Assembly (NCBI GenBank): GCA_000827265.1
Contig: KN834754.1
Coordinates: 326,831-390,830, forward strand
Reading direction: 5' to 3'
Source of the DNA: Collybiopsis luxurians FD-317 M1
Lineage: Eukaryota; Basidiomycota; Agaricomycetes; Agaricales; Omphalotaceae
Length of the DNA: 64,000 bases
A program made the translations under genes and the position numbers. The notes under the pieces are model-generated. The model worked only from the letters and a program-made list of their open reading frames with translations, made no database searches and was not told the DNA's origin. Shown piece by piece: positions 10,436 to 22,636 of this stretch. The first letter of the stretch is position 1. Every line of letters begins with the position of its first letter.

Positions 10436-12262
10436 CTACTGGACACCGATCTCTGTGGTATGTGCGATAAATGCATTCTCTGCCTTTCGACGGAACTCGG
10501 CAGTCACTTCATAACCCATTTCTTCCATTTCTACCAAAGCAATGCTGTATCGAGAGTCAGCATTGATTGCACATTTTTTAACCAGCTCTTTATAAGTATC
10601 CATTCCAGGTTTGAAACCCGCAGTCTTCATCTCTTCGAGGTAACCGAAGGCTTCTTCGTAAGTCTTTTGCGTAAGACATAATCCAATCACCAGCTCGTAC
10701 GTGTGCGCATCATGAGTTATCTTTGCCTCCCTCATATCCTGTAGTATACGCTCTCCTAGCTGCTGGTGGCTGGCGCCGATAGTCCCTTCGAGCAATGTAT
10801 GGAAAGTATCTCGATTAGCTTTGACATTGTAGTCCGGAAAACTCTTGTACGCGCCTACCGCGCGCTGCAGGTCTCCCAAAGCGACGGCAGCTTGGACGAG
10901 GATATTGAGGGAATAGACATTTAGCGGCTTCTCCTTGTGAATTTCATCCAATAAAGCCCAGGTCGAATCGAAGGTGTCGGTATTTTTCCTGACTTTGTGG
11001 AGAATAGGGAGGAACGTCGATGGTAACGGGGAAATGGATTCTAGCATTATATCGACTGCCATGAACGCTTCTTTGATCTGGTCAGCATTGACGAAAGCTT
11101 CGATAAGTGGAGCAAAGTGACGTTCCTGCAATGGAACGCCGGTGAGCTTGAGTACTCGAAGAACGTCCGTTGCCAGGTCAGGTAAGCCATGGCGAGAAGC
11201 AGTGTGAAGAACAGACATGCAAAGACCTTCGCCAGGATTCAGATTGAGCTCCTGGACGATGTAGTCCCAGCATTCAAGTACACCGTCCCTCTATCAAAAA
11301 GAGGTCAGCAGGAGGTGGGGCTTGACATTGTCACGGCTACATACCCACAGACAGCCTCCTGCAGCCGTCAAACAATTCAGCCAAACATCCGACTCGAGCC
11401 TTCGCACCGAGTCCGATTCAAAATCATGTACCAGGTCCAATGCTAAGCGAGCGTTCCCAGACTCGGCAGCGATTTCCACTATTGTTTGCAAAGTACGAAG
11501 CTCAGGCTCGATACCTTTGCTGTTTATGAGGTGCAGATATCTAAGAGCATTCTCAATGTTCTTCGAAGAGATGCAATAATTGATGATAGAATGATAGGTC
11601 GCGGCGTTGGGCTCGACACCCATCTCTTCCATTCTCTGTATAATGGGCCATAGATATGACGAATTTCTCATTTGGTGTGCCTGTAATAATGGCTAAGAAA
11701 AGATAAGAAGTCGAAAGTTGATCTTTACGGACCTCTATGAGAGCATTGAAAGTCTTTACATCTGGTTTGATTCCAAGGAGAAGCATGTCATCAAAAACGG
11801 CCCAAGCATCTGAAGTGCGGGTATTATTGGACATTGAACGGAGGAGATAGTTATACGTGTCCAAGTCTGGTTGAACACCTTGACGCTTCATCTCTGCAAC
11901 GATTGAAAGTGCCAGCAGAGAATCCCCTCTAGTGGCCGCGTTGGCAAGTTGCGAATTAGCGCGGGCTAACGAGGGCACATCACGCGTTTTTTGGTATTGG
12001 AGAGAAGAGGGCCGGTCAAACTGAAAGGGTTTGCTTCGTAGAGCGTCGGCAGAGCCAGTTCCTATCGGTGAAAACCGCTCGGAAGAGGAAGGGGAGGTTT
12101 CACTGCTGATTGAGGCGAAAGAGCGTGTATGGAAAGCTGCAAGAAATCTTAAGTTGGATAGCCCAATTTAGTAAAAAGTGAATCACCACTTTGTTTGTTA
12201 TGAGAACATTGCGAAACTTGCAACGACAAACGCCGTATTGACGAGCGAGAAGAACCTAGCAT
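10436..12262 (-). CDS. Pentatricopeptide repeat (PPR) protein, mitochondrial
   Basis: Four exons, complement(10436..11290, 11345..11680, 11733..12136, 12190..12262), about 555 aa. The short first exon begins MLGSSRSSIRRLSLQ and splices into a basic, Ser-rich presequence (TFHTRSFASISS), typical of mitochondrial import. Tandem 35-residue PPR motifs follow, for example GVQPDLDTYNYLLRSM, GIKPDVKTFNALIE, GVEPNAATYHSIINYC, GIEPELRTLQTIVEIA and GFKPGMDTYKELVKKC. PPR proteins bind organellar RNA and act in its processing, stability or translation. The exact target is unknown. The start is 157 bp from the divergent RAD21 start, so the two probably share a promoter region. The 3' end lies 78 bp from the MITE-like element. 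Confidence 0.85.
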
Positions 12263-12418
12263 GCAAGAAAGCTGAAAACCGGAGAGATAAGATAAAATAT
12301 TTCTTTATCAGTTATGACTCATCAGTCACATGACAATAATTCAGGTTGATTTCGTGGCTGTGCAGTCGCGTCTCCTCTTCTCCTCCGCGACACCCTCGCT
12401 CCCCCCCTCAATTTCGCC

Positions 12419-14758
12419 ATGGTAAATCTGTTCTCTATTTTCTGCATCAGAGGCTCAAAATATCCCAAGTCATATACAGAAAGTATCCTATCACGTCGTG
12501 GGCCATTGGGCAAAGTTTGGCTCGCCGCTCACATGGAGCGCAAGCTGTCTAAAACTCAGACTTTACAGACCGACATTGAAGAATCAGTTGGTATGTCACG
12601 CCCAGATCTCTCTTGATTGGACTCTCAACTTTCCATAGATGCAATTTTGCATCAAGAATTTGAGGTCATGGCGTTACGAGTAAGCGGGCAGCTGCTCCTC
12701 GGCGTCGTTCGTATATATAGTCGTAAAGCCAAATATCTCCTCGAGGACTGCAATGAGGCTATGTCCAAGATCAAGATGGTTAGAAAATCAATCTCATTCT
12801 ATATTCTGTCGTTCATGTTTTGCTAGGCATTCAGTCGTGGTGTTGTGGATATGGCAGAGGAACAGCTCGTTGCCAACAAGAACGCTATCACTATTCAAGC
12901 AAACACGTTTGATTTCGATTTGATGCCTGATGACAACTGGTAGGTCAATCCTCTCTTGAAAATATGATTCTACAGATTCGTCTGCTATAGGCTTCAAGAT
13001 TTTGAAGACAGACCAGCACCAGCTCATGGTCAGCATCAAGCTCACATCAACGATATCACGCTTCCTCCAACCGATACCTTTGAACCTCTTGATTTTGATA
13101 ACAACAACTTTGATCTTGGACCTTCGGACGGTATTGGTTCTCAAGACTTTTTTGACCTCGGTGTCGATTTCGGAGATGCACCCCTCCTAAGTGAAAAAAG
13201 CGAAGATGAGTCCATGAGTGTTGATGGAAGTGTCGGTGTTGGACGAGATGCTGCTTCACATCGTGACTCCATTGCTGATCAGTTCATGGACGTGGACGGG
13301 AAGTTTGATACGTTCTCGCAGAGAAGTCGGACCAGAGAGTTGTCGGAACATCCTTTTGGTGCAGATATGAACATTGATATGCCCGAGTTTGGCGACGTCG
13401 ATCTTGGGGATATTGGTATTGGCTTCGATCCTGTGCCTGTGGACGTTGTAGAAAAAACACCTGCTCAATCGCGGTCGCCTTCGCGTGCCTGTCTGTTGTC
13501 GTTTAATTTTCTTTCTCCCATTGATTTGCTAACACTCTTCAACAGCTTCACCCCTCAGCGAACCTCCCCCAACACCCCCTCCGGAGACTGGCATAATCGA
13601 AAACACGGATGCTACACCTACAGCGTCAAAAATTAAGCGTAAGCTTCGGGAGAAGAAACAGATCATTGACGTCGTTACGGAGCTTGAAGATGGGCCTGGT
13701 GCCAAAGCCGGACGAGGTAGAGATGCTCAGAACACCAGAGATTTGAGCGACATCCTAACTCAGCCGCATTTTCTTCCCCGTTCCAATGTTGTCATTCGTC
13801 TTCTTGAGGTTCATAACGACCCCATTGCCCACTTTTTACCTACCAAAGTCACACCAGAAGGAACTTTCTTCTGCGCTGCGCCTCCAGGGCTGGCTCCAGA
13901 ACTGACAGAACTTTTCCTGCTTCCCATGAGTGGTCTCGGGATCAAACGACGAGGAGCTTCCCCTGGTGGTAAGGGAGCTCACAAGCGTCAGCGCCTGGAT
14001 CCTTCCGCCGAAGAGGATGAAGGTGAAATAGGCCGCCGTGCAGAGAGCGCCGTCCCAGACAATGATATTCTTGCTCGAGGAAGTCTGGGGCCCGACCCTC
14101 TTGATTTTGGCGATCAATCAGGCCTTGTTGATGATTTTCAACTGGATGTTCCTCCATTCGATCCGACTATAGTCGACCTGGACGTGGACCGCGCCAAGTC
14201 GGCTGCTCCTTCCGAACGAAGCAGGTTGTCCACTCCGGCTCTGGACGGAATCTTTCCCGAGGAGGATGATGCGAATAATTATGCCAATGCGGACTGTCCT
14301 ATCGCTATGTTTGACGTACAAACGCAGTCTCAGGCTACGGACGTTCAGGCTGTCGATACTTACAGCAAGAATACTGTCAAAGCCATTTCTGTCATTCGCA
14401 AGGAAGTTCGCCCGACAGAAGGCGACGCCGAGGGAAAAGTACTCAGTTTCAAAAAGATGGCGGACAAAGTAAGCGGTGATGATTTGGTAACGAATGCCCT
14501 CATTGACAAATCTCTTAGGCTTCTCGAAGAGCAGCAGCATCTTTCTTCTTTGAATTGCTTGTCCTTAGTACTCGCGATTGTATCAACGTGACTCAGCCGA
14601 CTCCGTTTGAGAACATTGAGGTTAGAGCTAAAGACAAACTGTGGGAGCTTCAGCACCATGCTCCGTCAAGGATGGGTTCGGTTGCACCAAACTCTTCGCG
14701 CGCATCGTCTCGAGCACCATCTGTTGCTCGATCACTTGCTTCCACTATGGGGCTTTAA
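12419..14758 (+). CDS. RAD21: Cohesin kleisin subunit RAD21/SCC1
   Basis: Seven exons: 12419-12421, 12470-12590, 12639-12778, 12827-12939, 12991-13484, 13546-14468, 14519-14758; 677 aa. The N-terminal kleisin domain reads [18 protein letters not shown] and [19 protein letters not shown]. The middle is acidic and disordered. The C-terminal winged helix reads [20 protein letters not shown]. Kleisin closes the SMC1-SMC3 ring that holds sister chromatids together, and is cut by separase. The first exon is predicted to be only the ATG, giving MSYTESIL, which aligns in length with the usual MFYSxxIL start. Without that intron an in-frame reading from the same ATG adds 16 residues. REC8, the meiotic paralogue, is possible but the N-terminal sequence favours RAD21. 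Confidence 0.85.
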
Positions 14759-15038
14759 GATAGCCGACATGGTTTCATGAAACGGCTGGGACCACCCTTC
14801 GCGTATATATATAATATATACTTATCTACAGACTGTGCCATTCAAGTGGCAGCATCTATCAGTATCTCATTTGGTTTTCTGTTTATACGGCACATCGTAA
14901 ATACTTCTCGTGTATATATGTACACTGTATATATGGTCGGTCTTGATAATTGATGATTTATTTACACTGAATACGTATACTAGTACAATGTATGTACATG
15001 TGGAAGGGTTAAGGATTGTTCAGAATGATCCTGATCTC

Positions 15039-17499
15039 CTACTGAACCAAAGTGCCATTCTGATCGATACACCATTCTGGTCGAGCGCAGGGAGGTTGAG
15101 TTCCAGCAGGTTCTGGACCAGCATCTTTCATCAACAACGCAACAACCCCATGGACGGGAACAGCGTGGGCAGTAAAGTTCCGAACAGCTGTGCCGTTGTC
15201 TGTGTGAGTCCATAGATCCTGAAAACGGGCGGGTGAATATGAACCAAGGTCCGAAAGAGTCAACGGCACACTTACTCTAACAGAATACTGTCTTCCAGCG
15301 TCGATCCAAGGAGACTCCGTCAGATTGAAGAACATATCGGAAGGTTCGTCAAGTACGTTGAGCTTACGGATATCAACAACTCAGCCGGCCAGCCATGCCA
15401 CTCAATGTCAACAAGACTTACCAGCATAAAAATGGTCCCATTTTGACTCTCGCCGCTCCAATATTGTGCAGGATGAGTGGCGTTGAAAGTCCAGTCGGGC
15501 TGCCATCGAGCAGGTGTTAGGTGATGCACGGAAATCGATGATAAATAGGAAAGAACAGACGTTCACACCCCATCGAAAAGGAGACACTGAAGTGCCGACA
15601 ACTGGATCCTGGTTTATAGCTATGATCTCTTCGTTCATGAGAATTTCAAGGGTTTCATTCGTGACTTTGGAAAGCTGTAAAACTTTCAGCTTGACGTCGA
15701 AACCACGGAACCTAGAATACCCACATCTGTTCCCTGCGGTAATGTGAACGGCGGTAAATCGAAAGATAATGCAAATCGAAACATACAATGAGAAGAGGGG
15801 ATTTCATCAAGCTCCATGCAGTAAAGTGACTTTTTGCTTCATTATAAGTGAGGTTTCCGTTTCCTCTGCGTTCTCTAAATTAGCGATAAAACACACGAAT
15901 GGAATTCATCGACTACACTTCAAGCTGAGAGAAGGGCGACGTCATTCCAAGCTTGGAGAGTCAAAAGTGCTGCACTTACGATATCCATATCATTGTGTCC
16001 GTAGAAATCGGAAGCCCAGGTTATAAACGAGTTTCTGGAAAATTCTTCGCTTAACTTGAACTGGAATCAACTAGTAGAGAGGGCCATTTACTGATTTATT
16101 ATGCTTGCAAGATGAGCCCAATCAGCGTCTATATCATCAGTTGTCTGAAAATTGCATAGGTCAAATGACCGATTGTTATTGAGAAGCAATGAAAGGATAA
16201 TCTCACTCTCCAAGTTTGTCCCAGCTTTCTTGCCCAGAGCCAGGGTTGTTCCTAAGATAAAAGAAGAAAAGATAAGTCACGTATTCCGAACTTTTGCGTT
16301 TTCCTACATACCCTACCCCATTGGCACAGAGAAAAAAGTAAGGGAGGCTTTCCCGTCGTAACCGAAAGGTTGGCAATAGCATCGGACATGCGGGTGTATT
16401 CTACATTCGGAGTTAGCATGACAATGCGCGCACGTACGCTTACTTACTGCCGACCATCCCAAGCTCGATTATCTCATCGAAGGGCACTAGAATTCCAACT
16501 TAGCAATCGAGTTGCGCATACCATCAAACGCAAAATACATACCGGCACAATTGTCATATCTGTAAACGAACACGTCAATAGGAGGGCCAGCAAGATATTC
16601 GCCACTTACTTCAAAAGATCAAAGCCCCAGTTTTGAAATTTCTCGGCATCTCTGTCGGCATGTAAGTGTCAGTCTGATCAAGCTTCCCATCAAACTATCA
16701 AACTGACCTCGCCTCGTTTAAATAAGATCCCGGATATAACTGACAAGTAAACCAGCCAGAGTCACTATACTAGAGCAATCCTAAGTGGGAAGGATCCATG
16801 ACAAAACAATTTGCTCACGATTCCGGCTCTCCTGAGAATGGAAAAGTGGTCGACAACTGTAGATGGAGGAAAGGAACAAAGACTCACAATCCTAGACCAT
16901 GTATTTGGTCTGTCAAACTGTTGAAACCGGAAGGAAAACGTGTGGCGTCTAATAAAATTGATCAGGACTCTGGAATATGTGCGCGGAAAAAAAACAGGAC
17001 GACACACTTGGAACCAAGTCACCAGCAGAGTTACGTTCTTTCTCTGCCCAACAATCGTCGATATTCATGTGCTGATACCCGACGTTCTACTCATTCTTTC
17101 GTTCGACAAATTCGTAGTCCTCGAAGAACGACGATGCCTACCGCGAGACCCAGAGACTTCATCAACCGAGTAGTTTGAATAATGAGAGCTTCATCAATGT
17201 CGCACTAGAGGCGGAGATTGTCAGCCTTATTGAAACATCTTATGAAGGATACAGACATGGTACGCATTCCAGGCTAGTTTTCGGTCCATGAAAGGCTATA
17301 TTTCAAGAGTGAATAAATGGCTTACTGTTGTATCCCATGACTGAAGAAGAAATGAACAATGGTCAGACAATTTCTGGTTGCAGATGGGCTTACATGGAAG
17401 TCGGCCTACTCCATTGTTCAGAGCGGCAGTTGGGGAGGGGTTGGAAAGCAATGAGACATATGCCAGAAGAGCAGCAAAACTCAACATGATGAAAGTCAT
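15039..17499 (-). CDS. Alpha-galactosidase, GH27 (possible frame break)
   Basis: About 17 short exons from MTFIMLSFAALLAYVS (signal peptide) to a Trp/Cys-rich end at 15039. GH27 landmarks appear in order: FMGYNTWNAYHC, NIDDCWAEKER, SLTDQIHGLGL with RAGIYSDSGWFTC, LLKYDNC (nucleophile Asp, ~16553), LLFSLCQWG, FITWASDFYGHNDMDI (acid/base region), SHFTAWSLMKSPLLIGTD and EEIIAINQDPVVGTS. A beta-sandwich C-terminal domain follows. It would release alpha-galactose from galactomannan or raffinose outside the cell. Between the exon ending DMDI (15980) and the next coding stretch (~15874) no AG acceptor keeps frame: the donor is phase 0 and every acceptor demands phase 1 or 2. A small indel, a sequencing error or unusual splicing would explain this. 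Confidence 0.85.
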
Positions 17500-18103
17500 G
17501 AAGATGGAACGGGGAGTGAGTACAATCGTAACAGATCTATCCTTCTCTATAAGAAGATGTGCTTGACTACTGGGAAGCGACGAGAAGGTTCCGTGACGAC
17601 ATTTTTCAGAATCTACTGGACCTAAAGTATTCCATAGTTGGGTGAGCTATGGCCATTGTGACCTGCTATTACGAATGCAGCAACTGAGATACTCCACCTA
17701 TACGAGAACGATCTGATGAATGGTTGACATTTAGTCTCGGAAGGGTCTTGAGAGAGGTTCATACCGGCTTGGCGTTCATGCAAAATTGGATGAGATCCTG
17801 GAATGAGTTCAGAGCCAGATACGACTTGAGTTATCAGACAAAAAGGGGGGACTCTCCCGTGGACGGTGGAGTTAGCGCACACCTCGTTGCTGTCTGGTGA
17901 CCAGTGCAGCTACTCGCGTGAGCCGTAACATTATATAGCTGAAATGCTCACCGTCCATGATGGTTAGAAACAGAGGAGGTGTGCATTCACGATGACAGGA
18001 TGTCAGAGTGGCGCACTGAGCATTGTGAAGCGGGCCGACTCCAGTTCGGCCAGCGCTAACCGCGCGGTTTTTTTTCTTCCTAGCCAAACGCCAGCATTCG
18101 AAA
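17500..18103. other. Divergent intergenic region
   Basis: 604 bp between the GH27 and mL38 starts. ORFs in this stretch do not resemble any family, and I see no element or RNA gene. Confidence 0.45.
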
Positions 18104-19860
18104 ATGCTCGCGTTTTCTCTACGGCAGTCGCGGTATGCCACTGTTTCTATTTCTCGGGTCATTGCTATCCGACGGTCGGTTTCGAGTTCCCCACCAAATC
18201 TAGCGGAAGCTGTAGCGGCAAACCAAGCTCCTTCCACTGGTGATTTTATCCATTCTCCTCCCCGTTCCTCTGCAAAGACCCAAAGCTCTGTTTCCGCTAA
18301 AGGCCGTCGTAAACCGAGCCTTCAAAAATATGGTGCCCCGACCCCGCTTGTCTCATCGCCAACGACAAGCACTAAACGGCGGCCACAAATCTCTCAACTT
18401 CAGCCAAGGAAATGGAATAGACCAATTGCCGAGGGTGTCTTGCCTGCGTATGACGAGGCTTTGAAGATCATCATGCGAGACTCAGAGGAGCTCACGCTTG
18501 AAGCCGGGAAGCTTTGGAAAGAAATAACTCAACTTGAAGCCCGCGCACAAGTAGAGGAAGCCGAGGGCCATTCGGAAGCACTTCAAAACACGCTCAGTCA
18601 CTTGGAGACCCTTCGGAAAAAACATCACATCGTTTCCGTTCAGTCGCAGATTAACCTGCCATCTACTCGTTGGACCGTGGCAAACGCTCAGTTTGACCCT
18701 ACTATTCCGGCACATCGACACCTCGCAGAGCAACGCTGGCGCGGTGAAGGCGCTCTAGACCTTCTCATGGAACGTTTACACCAAATGCACATTATTCCAG
18801 ATCTTCTTCCGGGCATTCATCCGTCGTTAGACCTGCATGTCACCGTTCCCTATCCCCTGCACAAGCAATTCAAACGCAGCGTGAAAAGTGGTGGTAAAAG
18901 CACCCTTGGTGTCGAGCCGGGAAGCTTTTTGTCTCCGACCCAAACTGCTCGGGCGCCCGGACTTTGGGCCCATTGTTGGCATTTGGATGTGAGGCTTTAT
19001 ACCATGGTCATGCTTGACCCTGACGTGCCAGATGAGGAGAATCAGTCGTTTACGACGTATTTACATTGGATGAAGTGAGTTTTCTCACTCGACTTTGTTC
19101 TAACGCTCCCACTTACCTCATCTCACTTTATAGGCCTAACATTCCTATTTCCGCATTAACTTTACCTCGCGGCCACATCCCGTTCTCATTGCTCAATAGC
19201 CATACGGCATATATTCCTCCACATCCCCAACAAGGCACGCCGTACCATCGTTATACCATACTCCTTCTTCCACAACCTGCAAAATCCCAATACTCGTTGA
19301 ACACTGAGGCACGCTTCCTCTCGGACATAAGGAGACACAAAGAGGAGTCTGGTGCAATTCCTGGTTTCAAAAAACTTTCATTGGAGACTCCTGAAACCTC
19401 TTCGAATGTTCAGTTCTCTGCGGATAACCTGGATATCACCCAACTCGATAAATCTGCCCCAGCTTCATGGCCTGCTCATACCCTGAGGAAATATACCACC
19501 TCCAAGTGGCTTGATATTCCTGTCGTTCCGGACTCCCAACGACGCGGCTTCAACTTGCGTGAATTTATTAGAAAATGGGGTCTTTCTGGCAGGGATAATA
19601 TAACTCTTGAAGACGTTGCAAGCGGTGGTCACTCGGGCCAATCGTTACGTGGACTAAGAACACAGGTTAATGGTGGCAAGGGAGTAGGTAGAAATGATGC
19701 GGCTGTCATTGGCGGCGGAGCACATATGTTTAGAGAGGTATGGGATGAGAGTGTGAGCGGTGTGTTTGACGCTTTGCTAGAGGGCTCGGAGGAGAGATAC
19801 GCGCTGCCGAAAAAGGTGGACCCGTACGAGAGTCTGAAGGGAATTAGGAAGTACTTTTAA
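18104..19860 (+). CDS. Mitochondrial large-subunit ribosomal protein mL38 (Mrpl35-like, PEBP fold)
   Basis: Two exons, 18104-19074 and 19134-19860, 565 aa. The start has an Arg/Ser-rich mitochondrial presequence (MLAFSLRQSRYATVSISR). Then come a helical region, a phosphatidylethanolamine-binding-protein-like core (YTMVMLDPDVPDEENQSFTTYLHWMK and HRYTILLLPQP) and a C-terminal FNLREFIRKWGLS stretch. This N-terminal extension plus PEBP core is the layout of fungal mL38. It works in the mitoribosome large subunit near the central protuberance. A basic Gly-rich stretch of ~60 residues extends beyond the PEBP core. The 3' end converges on the AhpD-like gene 144 bp away. Confidence 0.85.
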
Positions 19861-20004
19861 GATACCGTCCAACATGGCCGAGAATCACCAGCATTATAAT
19901 ACGCACACCTTTCGTATTCGTAAAAGCACACAAGTCTTGAATTCCAACGTCAAATGGCAGACGTAGTAGTACTATGTACAACTTGCAAGCTGGTATTACA
20001 ATTA

Positions 20005-20911
20005 CTAAGAAGGAACAGGAACGGCGACATCCATCTTGTCGTCTACATTCAAAGCCACAACAAACCGACTGATGAAATTGTACCCGGCAGCAGTCGCCGT
20101 CGCTTCGACGAGCTGAGAGTCATTCAAGAATGGTCTCAACGCGTTAAATACATCGTCGGGAACGTGAACGTTCTTCGTGATCCAATCCGTGAAAGTCATC
20201 GCTGCTTCGAGGTCAGGGCCGAGAATGGCAGTCAAATTCACACCTTGAGAAGCAAAGAAAGGTGGAGCTAGGCGAATTGCTAAAAGTTGTTCCGTGGTGA
20301 GACCTGCCATACGTCCAACAGACTCGTGCTGTAGCCTGAAAAGGCACGAATTCGACTGAGTTATGAGGCACTGTGAGGAATAGATAGTCACAAAACTCGC
20401 CATTCGTATGTAGCATTGTTTAGGGCGGCAATCCGCAGGATCTAGAGGAGAAAGTTCAATAATACCGTTAGAAAACCAGTGCGAGAGATAACCTACAAAG
20501 AGTTCTCGCATGGTAGGTGGCAGGGTGTTGTTGTCTCGAATAAAACCGAAAAGAACATCCTCTCCCTCAGCCATGAGAGGCGCATTCAGTCTACACAGAG
20601 GAATGAAGCCAAATTGCTAATCCATATGCCAAGCACTGATAACTAGTCTTACAATACACCATCCAAATCAAGAAGAGTGCCATTTGTCCTCCTAGCTCGA
20701 ATCGCGTCTGCTATCTTAGGATCAATAAGTTTGGGCTAGTGGTACGCTGTGAGCTCATCGCAATACGAACAGGATTAGTTCCAGGAGGAGGAAAGACGTA
20801 GGGGACACGGGCAGGAAGATTGTCGTCTCTTCTCTCTAAGTTCGTATCTTCAGTTCCCAAAGCAGTGGACAGAAAAGAGAGCAATGCGATGGTTAAGCTC
20901 AAGAGAAGCAT
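20005..20911 (-). CDS. Secreted AhpD-like / carboxymuconolactone-decarboxylase-family protein
   Basis: Five exons, complement(20005..20335, 20392..20441, 20497..20590, 20653..20714, 20771..20911), 225 aa. The N-terminus MLLLSLTIALLSFLSTALG is a clear signal peptide. The core reads IADAIRARRTNGTLLDLD, TMRELFILRIAALNNATYEW, LQHESVGRMAGLT and ATAAGYNFISRFVVAL, as in the AhpD-like family common in basidiomycetes. I see no CxxC catalytic pair, so peroxidase activity is not supported and the reaction is unknown. Most fungal relatives I know of seem cytosolic, so the signal peptide is notable. The intron after exon 1 was placed at 20715-20770 because that choice gives the family-like join NPIADAIRAR. 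Confidence 0.8.
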
Positions 20912-20945
20912 GGTGCAATGGGACCATAACCAAGCGAACCATGTA

Positions 20946-20954
20946 ATTTATATA
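20946..20954 (-). promoter_or_regulatory. TATA-like box of the AhpD-like gene
   Basis: TATATAAAT on the minus strand, 35 bases upstream of the ATG. The spacing would imply a very short 5' UTR. Confidence 0.35.
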
Positions 20955-21205
20955 GAATTTAGGATCTAAGCGGCCGCGCGAGCGGGGGTCCGATTCTGGG
21001 AAACGAAGATGTCATCCGACTACAAACACTGAAAGGTGTGAGAGTCTGTCGTCAAAGGAAATCATTTGTGAACAGTTGAAAAGTATTACTCTGGTCTAGA
21101 TGACGATCTCAGCATTCTCAGGCTGCTTGCGAAAATAGTCCTAGAGAGTTGAAATACGCTTTATAGTATGACCATGTCCCTCCTTTAGTAACAACAGAAG
21201 AGCCC

Positions 21206-22441
21206 CTATTTAGGTGTGTAAACTCTGAGGCTATTAATTTCCCAATAGGCGTCTCGGAACGCGTTCGGCTGATTGTCTACGACTGGGAGGAATGAATGAG
21301 CAAGACATATCAAAGGTTATATATAAACTCACAGTCCTGACAAGTTCCAGATCCACATCCAGCAGTAGAGAATGCGTTTCCAGCCCAGTCGCCCTATCTG
21401 GATGTCAATAAACATGTACGGGGACGCATACATCGACCATAGCTCACACAGAAGGTTAAATCGAAAATTAATTGATGATTATCAAAGTGAGAAGTGTAAT
21501 CGCAGGTCTCGCAGCTGAAATTCGCAGCTGGTGTACCCCAATCGCTGTCAGCTCCTGGAATGGGATCCTTGTAGTCAGCATTACGGATCTCGTCCGGCAC
21601 GCTGTCGTCATTTCTTGCCCAAAACCAATGAGAGATTCCGTTTGACGTTCTCTTCATTACATACCATCCGCCGCCGTTGTTGTTGAATCCAGAACCGTAA
21701 GAATTTTTGATAGTTGAAGCGACGCCGCATCCCTGGTTGGAATTGACGGCAGAATCACAATTGGGGGATACAGGAAGCCTGGAAAAGGCGCTGTTAGTCA
21801 TGCAAACGAAGGAGAATGGCTGAAGGAAACTTGCCCCGATTGCATTCTTTTGTCGCCCATGGAACAGCCAGGAGAAGTATGGAGCGAAGCGAGGTTGTTG
21901 CTATTTAGATTAACCCCTGCGAGACATCAGTAGAGGTATTGTCAGACAAATGGGCACACGAACCTTCTATGATATCTATTTCACCGCCTAGGGGCCACGG
22001 TCCGGCTTCGCTGGCGGTCCAAAACGCAGGCCAAGTTGCGCATCCTTCAGGTATATGTGAGACGTCGGCGATGATGATGGAGTCGCCCCAGCATTCGTTC
22101 GAAGTAATCCGAACACTATCGCGACCGCGACTGTACGGCGGGACCATAGCATAAGAGTCTGCTCTCATAATGAATTTGTCGCTACTAGCTGAAGAAGTTG
22201 TGAGCGCACACAACATAATAGAAAGTAGATGGGTACCGTAGGAAAGATTGGTAGCTTGAGCGATTTCCTGGTTCACATAATTAACTCGCCCATGCGTGGG
22301 ATCGTCAAAGGTGTCCCAGTGGAATCTAGTAAAGAAGTCTTGGCCTATGAATCTATCTGTCAAATAGAAATATTGTTGGGATAGAGCTGGAGTAGCGAGA
22401 AGGATGATTGTGATAGAACTGATTTTGAGCGGTAGCATCAT
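21206..22441 (-). CDS. Secreted GH16 glycoside hydrolase (beta-glucanase type)
   Basis: Six exons, complement(21206..21282, 21333..21393, 21448..21778, 21835..21916, 21964..22188, 22237..22441), 326 aa. It starts with signal peptide MMLPLKISSITIILLATPALS. GH16 landmarks are RGRDSVRITS, CATWPAFWTASEAGPWPLGG and the catalytic EIDIIEG motif (two Glu around Asp). Conserved Asn/Gly-rich loops follow, including an NSNQGCG stretch and a WGTPAANFSC stretch with several Cys. The family cuts beta-1,3(4)-glucans; fungal members act on cell wall remodelling or plant walls. The intron at 21779-21834 uses a GC donor. No truncation was seen. Confidence 0.9.
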
Positions 22442-22636
22442 TGTGTTGAAAGAAGTCAAGAGTATTACTTACCATTTTCGGAGCACGTTCACGAAAGAAG
22501 TGCGTCTTCCCTAATTTGGATATCCCGTAGTACAGCTTTGACACTTGCCGCATTAGTCGCCTATTCAGCTGCTACTCCTCATGTGACCGGGACCATTCAG
22601 CGACTTTCATTATCATGCTCATTCTTCATCACCTTC

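Noticed and set aside
17622..18237. Minus-strand ORFs between the GH27 and mL38 genes
   Set aside because: They overlap the mL38 presequence antisense and have no motif or splice support.
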